NCBI RefSeq assembly: GCF_032341995.1
Contig: NZ_CP135439.1
Coordinates: 1,674,001 to 1,738,000, forward strand
Direction of reading: 5' to 3'
Source: Domibacillus sp. DTU_2020_1001157_1_SI_ALB_TIR_016
GTDB lineage: Bacteria; Bacillota; Bacilli; Bacillales; Domibacillaceae
Length of the DNA stretch: 64,000 nt
This document shows, in pieces, positions 51,853 through 60,240 of the stretch. The translations under genes were made by a program, and so were the position numbers. The notes beneath the pieces are model-generated. The model had not been told where the DNA came from and ran no database searches. It saw only the letters and a program-made list of their open reading frames with translations. Every line of letters starts with the position of its first letter. Position 1 is the stretch's first letter.

Positions 51853-52782
51853 TCACTCAGTATGATTCGGATGGGTATGTGGCTCTGAAGAAGGAGCCGT
51901 TTTGTCTCCATCTTCTTCTGTGTTAGGTGTTCCTTCATTAGGTGTTCCATGATGCTGGCCTTCTGGCGGCGGGTTAAACTCAAGGTGAGTAGATGAGTAC
52001 GATTTGCGGCCTACGAAATCTGTTTCAAGCAGCTTATCGTAATCAGCGTCAGTCAGCTTTGGTGCTGTTGTTTTAACGTCATTTACCCATTCGTCATAAT
52101 CCGCTTGTGTCATGGCCTGTGCTTCAAATTCCATTTGAGCATAACCTTGACCATTAAAGTTTGAGTTACGTCCCATGTATGATCCTGGCACATCTGCAGC
52201 CATATGAATCTTTGTAACGTGGGCGCTCATCGCATACTTCTGACCAGCCAGCTGTGGAATCCAGAAGCTCGTGATTGGTCCGTATGAATACAAACGGAAC
52301 TCTACTGGACGATCTACCGGAAGGTTTACATAGTTAACTGTTTCAATGCCTTCCTCCGGATAGCTGAAATGCCATTTCCAGTTAGATGATGCTGCATAGA
52401 TAACAAGCGGCTCTTCATTTTCATAGCCAACCGGCTTGCTTTCTACTTTACTTGTTGATTGCACTGTAATAACGGACAAAAACACAACAATTATGATCGG
52501 AATAACCGTCCAAATAATTTCTAGTTTTGTGCTCCCATGTTCGTGAGGAGGCTCGTAATCCTCTCCCATTCTGGACGCCCGATACTTGATTAGCATGTAC
52601 GCATACAACACGTAAACAACAAATAAAATACCGCACATCACAATGATTGACATAATAATGGTGTCAGATAGCGTTTTGGCATTCGGCCCTTTTGGATCAA
52701 GTACCATTAGCGGATTTTCGCATCCTGCAAGCACTGTAGCAATAGTGAAAATCGCTGGTAATAACAACCATTTCTTTTTCAT
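51853..52782 (-). CDS. qoxA: Cytochrome aa3 quinol oxidase subunit II
   Basis: A 309-residue lipoprotein (lipobox LAGC, Cys20) with two membrane helices and an extracytoplasmic cupredoxin domain. The CuA ligand cysteines of cytochrome c oxidases are absent (SFWIPQLAGQKYAM), the mark of a quinol oxidase. The last 40 or so residues form a His-, Pro-, Gly- and acid-rich tail (EGQHHGTP, PHTHPNHTE), which may bind metal or be disordered. First gene of qoxABCD. Confidence 0.96.
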   Translation of the reverse strand: MKKKWLLLPAIFTIATVLAGCENPLMVLDPKGPNAKTLSDTIIMSIIVMCGILFVVYVLYAYMLIKYRASRMGEDYEPPHEHGSTKLEIIWTVIPIIIVVFLSVITVQSTSKVESKPVGYENEEPLVIYAASSNWKWHFSYPEEGIETVNYVNLPVDRPVEFRLYSYGPITSFWIPQLAGQKYAMSAHVTKIHMAADVPGSYMGRNSNFNGQGYAQMEFEAQAMTQADYDEWVNDVKTTAPKLTDADYDKLLETDFVGRKSYSSTHLEFNPPPEGQHHGTPNEGTPNTEEDGDKTAPSSEPHTHPNHTE

Positions 52783-53145
52783 GCTGTACCCCTTTCTTAT
52801 GTAGTTCCGTAGTTCAAAGCGTAAAGAATGTTAACAACTTCACAATTGCTTGTTTTCAGTAGATAAACCTAGTTGTAACGATCTTTTCACCACTCTCTAT
52901 GCTAATCCTATTAGCCGCAAAAAACAATATTTTCACGACAGTGTCACAAAAAATTCAACAGTTTTCGCCTTTGTTTGTACAAAATGAAAATTCTTAGTAG
53001 ATTCTTTCGTGAAAATATGTCTATAAAACTGTTTTACAGAGCGCTGCATGTAAAGTATTGCCAAGTTGAAAAAGGGCTTATTACCGGTATTTTGTTTCGG
53101 ATCGGCTATAATAAAGATCACTCAATTGAAAATGGAGGAATATAA
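52783..53145 (-). promoter_or_regulatory. qox upstream region
   Basis: This 363-base gap divides the qox operon from the divergent DUF1992 gene and contains no supportable gene. It includes a short inverted repeat GCTAAT-AGG-ATTAGC (minus-strand sense, near 52900-52915) and AT-rich stretches. I could not assign a SigA promoter or a ResD or Fnr box with confidence. Confidence 0.3.
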
Positions 53146-53523
53146 ATGGATTCATTCCGGATTGCTGAAGAACGGATCAAGAAAGCAATGGAGGAAGGCG
53201 CATTTGATCGCCTGCCAGGTGTTGGAAAACCGCTGCCGAAGGATGAATTTGCATCATTGTCGCCGGAAATGCGAATGGCCGCAAGAATGCTGAAAAATGC
53301 TGGTTTTACACAGGAAGACGCTCATTTGCGCCAGGATATCCGCGAGCTTGAACGATTAGTAAGCAATTGTGACGATCCAGACCAGGCACGGTCGTTAAAC
53401 GAGCAGCTAAATGAAAAAAGGCTTCGTTACAATCAGCTGCTGTCTAAAAGAAGAATTAAAACAAATTCCGCCATGTTTAAGCAATACGAGGACAAAATCG
53501 AACGAAAACTGTTTGATAAGTAA
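53146..53523 (+). CDS. DUF1992 (DnaJ-homologue conserved region) protein
   Basis: A 125-residue helical protein. The family start is clear: AEERIKKAMEEGAFDRLPGVGKPLP, the DUF1992/DNAJC28 core. It is followed by MAARMLKNAGF, then a long helix with many Arg and Glu. There is no J domain. Function is unknown; related proteins are linked to folding or to the ribosome in eukaryotic organelles, but this is not shown for bacteria. ATG 53146 has TGGAGG in front. Confidence 0.85.
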   Translation: MDSFRIAEERIKKAMEEGAFDRLPGVGKPLPKDEFASLSPEMRMAARMLKNAGFTQEDAHLRQDIRELERLVSNCDDPDQARSLNEQLNEKRLRYNQLLSKRRIKTNSAMFKQYEDKIERKLFDK

Positions 53524-54271
53524 AAGCTGGATATGAAGTGAAAGGAAGGAAAAAGGGGAAATATATAAAAGGCTTGCTTCGTTTTTTTATTTTAAAGTTA
53601 ACATAATATTTATTGAGGGTCTTACAGAATGGAGTTATGAGGTTGTTGACATAATTATAAGGTCGAACCCGCAGCTTATTGCTCATGACCAGGGGGATTA
53701 TGTTTATGTTTTTAATGAACATAAAATTTTAACTTCTTATTAAAACTATACCAAAAAGTACAGTTTGGAATAACGTTAAAACAACTCAATGATTAACAAT
53801 TCTTTGGTTTCTCTATGGTTTGTTCTTTTGAAGTAAGAAACAAATTGACTCATGATTTAGCTATATTAAATAAATTAATTTGAGATATAGTCAATAATAA
53901 GCTTAATTCATCATCCAATTCTACTTTAGAGTATTATATTGGCTAGACAAAAATTAATTTAAAAAGAGATTTCCTCCTAAAGATTATCAATCCTTGCCTC
54001 TTCTTTTCGTGTGCAGTATCGCTTCCATATTCATTTTTAGACATTTTGCTTCCAAACATCCAGGTAATTCGGCTTTCAAAAGGGAAAAAACAAATATCTG
54101 AAGAGATTATTTTCTTTGATTAATGAAGAAGAACTACTGTAATTACAGTAACTCTGTTTTGGATCTTAAAAAATGGTATATTCGGGATATGTCAATTTCT
54201 ATTAGTATTCGCCATTTCAAATCATTAAGTAACCATGACAAACCTGTCAGGGGACAGATACCCCTTTTAAA
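53524..54271. pseudogene. AT-rich stretch of gene debris
   Basis: No intact gene. On the plus strand 53597-53743 is an open frame without a start, reading ..IEGLTEWSYEVVDIII.. and ..HDQGDYVYVFNEHKIL.. to a stop. On the minus strand 53943-54086 reads ..FPFESRITWMFGSKMSKNEY.. to a stop. Both have protein-like composition and no ribosome site, so they look like remnants of different genes. The rest is AT-rich sequence with no clear feature. The composition differs from the flanking operons. Confidence 0.4.
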
Positions 54272-54785
54272 TTACGTCAATTCCCCTATAAACCAAATTT
54301 CTCCTGTATGATAGTATTCATCTTCATCGTCAATAACTTCTTCTTTAAAACCCTTTATCTCCATTTCCGTTTGAAATAAATAATCCCCATTCGGTTTCAA
54401 TATTTCTTTCCTTTGTCAGTGGAGTCCATCTTTGAGAGTCATCGTTTCGATTAAAGAAATTCTTAAAGTGACTATCGCCTTTGAAAACAATAATTTGCGA
54501 ATCCCATAAATGAGGAAAATCAATACATGCCACAACCCGAAGCTTTTCTTTGCTGTCGGGCTTTACTTCAATAAGATGCTTTGTCCTATCTATTAAAGTT
54601 TGAATGCATAGCTGCTTAACATTGTAGGGAGTCTTATTAGAATCTATAAAAGCTTGAGCCACCGGCAAGTGCAAATGCCAGTATCCTTTATAAAATTCTG
54701 AAGGAAATTCCATTGTACTCTCTTCAATTCGTTTAATCATATTTTTCGTTTTTCGCTTAATGCCGCGAACTTTCTTTACTCGCAT
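54272..54785 (-). pseudogene. DUF3916 protein gene with a frameshift
   Basis: The frame starts at ATG 54785 (MRVKKVRGIKRKTKN) and shows FPSEFYKGYWHLHLPVAQ, KQLCIQTLIDR and DSQIIVFKGDSHF, as in DUF3916 proteins of Bacillus (family name from memory). It stops at 54345 after EWGLFISNGNGDKGF. A +1 frame from about 54385 continues the same family-like end, QTEMEIKGFKEEVIDDED and EIWFIGEL, to a stop at 54272. The total of 514 bases is one too many for a clean gene, so one inserted base near the TTATTTATTTC run is likely. A sequencing error is possible. Confidence 0.7.
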
Positions 54786-54957
54786 GGCTTTTTCTCCTTA
54801 TTAACTAATAATAAATTATGTACTTTGAGCTTCTAAATAAACAAGCAGGTTCTTACTTAACAGTACGTCCATACAGATAAGCAGGACTAATTCTAGCTTA
54901 AGCGGCAGTTGGCCAATATTGTTGAGTAAGAAATGAGGATGAGCATTTCTTCAAAAG

Positions 54958-55146
54958 CTACTGTTTATCTTTCTTAATTTTTAAAATTACAAAAAAACAG
55001 CTAGCTGTGACGAGGAATGCAATTAAGTCTGAACCAAAAGTTCCCCAATTAAAGCGAGTAATTGCCCTGTAAAGCATCCAGGAAAATTGATAAATAACAC
55101 CGACCAGTATTAGAACAGGCACAATGCTAAAAGAACGTCTATTCAT
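54958..55146 (-). CDS. Small two-helix membrane protein (62 aa)
   Basis: ATG 55146 (minus strand) follows AAGGAG at a suitable distance. The 62-residue product has hydrophobic helices at about residues 8-27 and 37-56 and ends with a basic tail (KIKKDKQ). It has no recognisable family and lies in the AT-rich accessory stretch. The good ribosome site and helix pattern favour a real gene. Confidence 0.6.
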   Translation of the reverse strand: MNRRSFSIVPVLILVGVIYQFSWMLYRAITRFNWGTFGSDLIAFLVTASCFFVILKIKKDKQ

Positions 55147-55274
55147 TCTCGTTGTTTACTCCTTCTGTTCTATTTTATAAACGTACAAACTTTACTTTCA
55201 GGCCCAATATCTACTTAGTCAGTATTTGACCAATACTGCTGATTAAATACCTTGTCCAAATTGACTAAAACAAA

Positions 55275-55353
55275 AAAAGAACCCTCTGTGAAGTGCACCC
55301 CAATTGTTAGACACCATCTAACAATTGGGGTGCACTTCACAGAGGGTTCTTTT
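55275..55353. repeat. Perfect 37-bp inverted repeat
   Basis: The arm at 55275-55311 (beginning AAAAGAACCCTCTGTGAAGT) is the exact reverse complement of 55317-55353, with the 5-base loop CACCA. The inner part of each arm, GTGCACCCCAATTGTTAGA, resembles terminal inverted repeats of IS3/IS150-type elements (from memory). Either two IS ends have been fused by deletion of the body, or this is a MITE-like element. The rest of the 366-base gap up to 55512 is AT-rich; a promoter and AAGGAGGA site for the next gene lie at its right end. Confidence 0.85.
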
Positions 55354-55512
55354 CTCTTGTACAGCCCTTGTTCCAATGCATGAAACGCAAAATTTTACAA
55401 AACACTTACCTTATCTTCACACTAGTTAAATAAAATAATGTTATTTTCAAATAGTTAAGACACTCTGATAATCTCAAAAAATATTGGGTTATACAGAAAT
55501 AAGGAGGACATC

Positions 55513-56661
55513 ATGAAAAACTTGATAAAAAAGAAACTGGGTATAGCGTTAGCTGTTACTTTGTCTACTGTATCCATTGCAACAGCGTATACAACAACGA
55601 CAGAGCTAACAAATGCTGCACCATCGGAAAATGTTAATGTAAACTCTATAAGAAATGATGAACCTACAGCTGATAGAATCAATGAATTTAAAGATATCGC
55701 CATGTACTATTACTGGCATGGTGGAGATATTCAACAAGCAGAAAAAGAGATATTTAAGGGAATCACACTAAAAGGAAAATATGATGTAGTTGAAAATGCA
55801 TTTAAAGAAGCAGCACAACTAGATCCTTATGATCTTGATTTGAAACTTTCACTTGCATCAACACAAATCATTCAGAAAAAAACTCCAGAAGCTTTACAAA
55901 CATATAAGCAGATTTTAAATCTGGATCCAAATCATTTCAATGCAAATCTGCTTCACGGAGTTTACTCAAAAGTGAATGGTGACAATTCTTCATATAAAAG
56001 CTCGATTTCAAACTTAAAACAGATAGATTCTAAAAAAGCAAATGAATATCTTCAAAAATTAAAAACGACAGAAACTATTATAAATGGAAAACTAAACACT
56101 TCGGCTCCATCAGATTTACCACAAAAAGATCATGCAATTGTAATACTTGGATATGCACTTGCCGATGATGGAACTATGAAGGAAACTCTAATTGAGCGTT
56201 TGAAAGCAGGACTTTCCATTGCGAAACAATATCCAAATTCAAAAATTATTGTAACTGGTGGAGTTCCTAAACAAGGAATTACAGAAGCTGATGCAATGAG
56301 TAATTGGCTGATCTCTCAAGGAATTGAAAAAGATAGAATTATTCTCGAAAACAAGTCAACAGATACTGTTGAAAATGCTCTTTTTTCAACCGCCATGCTT
56401 GATAAAGAGGGATTAAAAGATGTGACGCTTGTTACAAGTGCAAGCCACATGAGAAGAGCATTAACTGTATTTAAAGAAGCCAGCAATTTTTACGATAAAA
56501 TGAATGGTGAAAACAGCGACAGAAACTTTACTAACGTTGTTTATTTAGATTATCCATCCATAGAGGAAGCACACAAAGTATCTAAAGATGAAATTCTTGT
56601 TATCTATCGTGACCTGTTTAGAACTTCTGGAATCTGGCAATATCCTGGGCTTCAAAGATAA
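55513..56661 (+). CDS. Exported TPR plus DUF218 (YdcF/ElyC/SanA-type) protein
   Basis: 382 residues. A signal peptide at residues 1-33 (KKKLGIALAVTLSTVSIATA) is followed by helical TPR-like repeats (about 55-185: AFKEAAQLDPYDLDLKLSLA, ALQTYKQILNLDPNHFNANL). The DUF218 domain (205-375) has AIVILGYALADDG, IIVTGG, EADAMSNWLI, ILENKSTDTVENA and LVTSASHMRRA, the family's conserved blocks. DUF218 proteins affect envelope processes or vancomycin tolerance by an unclear mechanism. AAGGAGGA at 55500-55507 precedes the ATG. It is AT-rich like its surroundings and may be acquired. Confidence 0.85.
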   Translation: MKNLIKKKLGIALAVTLSTVSIATAYTTTTELTNAAPSENVNVNSIRNDEPTADRINEFKDIAMYYYWHGGDIQQAEKEIFKGITLKGKYDVVENAFKEAAQLDPYDLDLKLSLASTQIIQKKTPEALQTYKQILNLDPNHFNANLLHGVYSKVNGDNSSYKSSISNLKQIDSKKANEYLQKLKTTETIINGKLNTSAPSDLPQKDHAIVILGYALADDGTMKETLIERLKAGLSIAKQYPNSKIIVTGGVPKQGITEADAMSNWLISQGIEKDRIILENKSTDTVENALFSTAMLDKEGLKDVTLVTSASHMRRALTVFKEASNFYDKMNGENSDRNFTNVVYLDYPSIEEAHKVSKDEILVIYRDLFRTSGIWQYPGLQR

Positions 56662-57215
56662 ACGAAAAGTTCCTGCTAAACATTCTTATTAGAAGTAAGT
56701 TTTCTGGAATTTAGAAGATATTATCCCTTTTGTGTAGGCTGTTGAAAAAAACATGTCACACAGGAGGGATTATTTTTCTTTAGTGAACCTCTCCACCTAA
56801 ATCAAAGATTTTGATGGGGAATGCAGGGCTAATTTTTCGTTCAAAGAGAGGCAGCTTTCAAGAAATATGAAAGCTGTTTTTTAATTTTTAAATCGTCTCA
56901 ACATATTGCTCAAAATTAACATCTCTTTAAAGAAAATATAGAGCTAATTTTTACAGATTAACTCTGTATTTCTTTAATTAACGTTGCTGATTCATTATTT
57001 ATCTCGATATGTATAGATCCCATCCATGTAGCCCAAAGTGCCGTCATTTCCCAGCACAATAAAATAGAAGTCCCCTAAACCTTTGCGTATCAGTCTCGCT
57101 TCCGGAATGGAAGGAGAAGAAAAACGCTGGTCTTCTCAAATTACCTTAAAAACATTATAGAACAAATAAAATAAAAGCTTTTAAATTTATATCAAATAAT
57201 TTTTTTATACATTGA
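56662..57215. other. Gene-poor region with a repeat and an orphan fragment
   Basis: No intact gene. 56783-56836 is copy A of a palindromic repeat family (see the repeat entries). 56850-56885 carries a hairpin AAGCTTTC-like element (CAGCTTTC..GAAAGCTG) with T6, a possible terminator. On the minus strand 56995-57135 is an open stretch without a start, reading ..EARLIRKGLGDFYFIVLGND.. and ..YMDGIYTYRDK to a stop, most likely a gene remnant. Confidence 0.45.
56783..56836 (+). repeat. Palindromic repeat, copy A (half of each type)
   Basis: Starts GTGAACCTCTCCACCTAAAT, then CAAAGATTTTGATGGGGAAT and GCAGGGCTAATTTTT. Its left half equals copy B (63285-63329) and its right half equals the reverse complement of copy C (63695-63747). 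Confidence 0.7.
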
Positions 57216-57244
57216 TTGATTAATTATACCGTAACAATTATAAT
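57216..57244 (+). promoter_or_regulatory. bglA promoter with operator palindrome in the spacer
   Basis: TTGATT (57216-57221), exactly 17 bases, TATAAT (57239-57244). The spacer is AATTATACCGTAACAATT, an imperfect copy of the perfect palindrome in the bglP promoter. The GntR regulator encoded between the two transcripts is the obvious binder. Confidence 0.8.
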
Positions 57245-57309
57245 TAGGGAGGATCAGTATTGAAGATATGAAAAAAGTGTATTAAATCAAAAGTTATGGA
57301 ACGTTGTAA

Positions 57310-58791
<1,482 letters not shown>

Positions 58792-58813
58792 TCGCCAGGA
58801 AAAGAGATGAACG

Positions 58814-59068
58814 ATGAGTCTTTTCACAATCATTGGTATTTTAGGCGCCAGCCTGACCACTTTATCCTTTTTGCCCCAAACGATTAAAACGCTCAAAGAA
58901 AAAAATACAGAAGGCATTTCCCTGCTGATGTACAGCATGTTTGCAGCGGGACTAGCTCTTTGGGTAGTGTACGGGGTTTTCACGAATGACTTGCCGGTTA
59001 TACTGGCCAATTCCATTACCTTATTTTTCGCCTTAATTATTCTGGGGCTGAAAGTAAAGTATAATTAA
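58814..59068 (+). CDS. SemiSWEET sugar transporter
   Basis: An 84-residue, three-helix protein with one PQ-loop/MtN3 repeat: LGASLTTLSFLPQTIKTLKEKNTEGISLL, then AGLALWVVYGVF and a third helix (FFALIILGLKV). SemiSWEETs dimerise to form a bidirectional sugar channel. Being 22 bases after the phospho-beta-glucosidase suggests export or exchange of a free sugar (glucose or aglycone-linked) released inside the cell. The ribosome site (AAGAGATGA) is modest, so expression may depend on the upstream gene. Confidence 0.88.
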   Translation: MSLFTIIGILGASLTTLSFLPQTIKTLKEKNTEGISLLMYSMFAAGLALWVVYGVFTNDLPVILANSITLFFALIILGLKVKYN

Positions 59069-59073
59069 AAAAG

Positions 59074-59156
59074 AAAAGCTGGACTTTTGTCCAGCTTTCA
59101 AACTGTAGACAAAGTGGTTCTTAAATCTCTGATTTGAGATCACCTTGTCTTTTTTT
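59074..59156 (+). terminator. Two hairpins after the SemiSWEET gene
   Basis: AAAGCTGGAC/GTCCAGCTTT (59074-59098), then a longer imperfect hairpin (59107-59150: AGACAAAGTGG...CCTTGTCT) followed by T7. The second carries an inner AAATC/GATTT pair and looks like an IS-end remnant used as terminator. The rest of the gap to 59349 shows no gene. Confidence 0.6.
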
Positions 59157-59331
59157 ATGCATTCAGGCACCCTATTCAAGCTGGCTGCACTAGTTTCCAT
59201 GATTAGCAGAGCTATACGTATCACAAACCTCTTTCTTTAAATAATAAAGTGCATTAGTAATACCAGATGTAGAAGAGGCGTGATTAAGAGGACTTTACAC
59301 ATCACAACTCAAGCCAGCTGACTCTAAACAA

Positions 59332-59368
59332 AACAAACAAACAGCCATTTCAGGAGAAATGGCTGTTT
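59332..59368 (-). terminator. Terminator overlapping the end of the GntR gene
   Basis: AAACAGCCATTTC/GAAATGGCTGTTT hairpin with T-rich tail on the minus strand; the regulator's stop codon lies within the loop side. Confidence 0.75.
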
Positions 59369-60060
59369 GCCTGGATAAAGAATTGTGACTGCTGATAGTT
59401 ATAGGTCACTTTTGAGAAGTTAAAGGGCTGTCCGTTCGTTAAATGAAAAACACTTTCCACTAAAAGCTTAGGGTCTCCATTTTTCAAGCCTAAATAATCT
59501 GCTTCTTCCTCGTTCAGCTTATCTACATGCAAGTACACATCGGAAAAGCCAACCTTTAATCCCAATCCTTCTTTAATGTAGTTAAAGATCGATTCGGTCA
59601 CAATTTCATTATTTAAATAAGTAATGATGGATTTATTATAGTAGGATTCTTCTAAACATAGCGTCTGCTCCTGAATATAGCGAACCCGTTTAACATAATA
59701 CACTTCCTCATCAAGTCCAATATTTAAATTATGGGCTGCTTCTTTTGTCGGTTTCTTTACTTCTAATTCGATTACTTTTGAGGTTATCTGAACACCTTCG
59801 AGCTCTTTTTTAAACCCTTGATTAGACAGAAGGCTGATATAGCCTTTTCTTTTATGCCTTCTGGCAAAAATGCCGCTGCCCCGAACCTGGAAGACCACTC
59901 CTTTTCTTTCTAACAGGTCTAATGATTTCGTAATCGTGCTTTTGCTTACTTCAAACTGTGCCATTAATGTTTCTAAAACAGGCAGTTTGTCGCCCTGCTG
60001 AAGCGCATGATCTTCGATGTATTTTTCAATTTCTGCCGCGATTTGCTGGTATTTTAGCAT
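59350..60060 (-). CDS. GntR-family (UTRA) transcriptional regulator
   Basis: A 236-residue repressor of the HutC/TreR subfamily. N-terminal winged helix (KYQQIAAEIEKYIEDHALQQGD, SKSTITKSLDLLERKGVVFQVRGSGIFA), C-terminal UTRA ligand domain (EVYYVKRVRYIQEQTLCLEESYYNK... PFNFSKVTYNYQQSQFFI). It is encoded between, and divergent from, bglP. Phosphorylated beta-glucoside is the likely inducer. The two spacer palindromes in the bglA and bglP promoters are the likely operators; no antiterminator (LicT) gene is present. Confidence 0.9.
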   Translation of the reverse strand: MLKYQQIAAEIEKYIEDHALQQGDKLPVLETLMAQFEVSKSTITKSLDLLERKGVVFQVRGSGIFARRHKRKGYISLLSNQGFKKELEGVQITSKVIELEVKKPTKEAAHNLNIGLDEEVYYVKRVRYIQEQTLCLEESYYNKSIITYLNNEIVTESIFNYIKEGLGLKVGFSDVYLHVDKLNEEEADYLGLKNGDPKLLVESVFHLTNGQPFNFSKVTYNYQQSQFFIQANSHFS

Positions 60061-60167
60061 AGTCCGTCCTCATTTGTGTATTCGTTTTATTCATTATCAG
60101 CATTATAGCATAAACTCAAATTGACCCTCTCTTCGAATTATATATAATTAAATTTTTTGTTTAGGTA

Positions 60168-60209
60168 TTGATTAATTGTACCGGTACAATTATAATGAAA
60201 GCGTATAAA
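60168..60209 (+). promoter_or_regulatory. bglP promoter, GntR operator and cre-like site
   Basis: TTGATT (60168-60173), 17 bases, TATAAT (60191-60196). The spacer is the perfect 18-bp palindrome AATTGTACCGGTACAATT (60174-60191), so repressor and RNA polymerase binding would exclude each other. TGAAAGCGTATAAA (60196-60209) directly after matches the cre consensus at 12 of 14 positions, suggesting CcpA control as well. Confidence 0.85.
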
Positions 60210-60240
60210 AAAACAAAACGCAATTAAAGGAGGGTTTCAA

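Noticed and set aside
54123..54311. 62-codon plus-strand frame in the AT-rich stretch
   Set aside because: No ribosome site, low-complexity Ser/Ile composition, and it overlaps the restored end of the DUF3916 gene.
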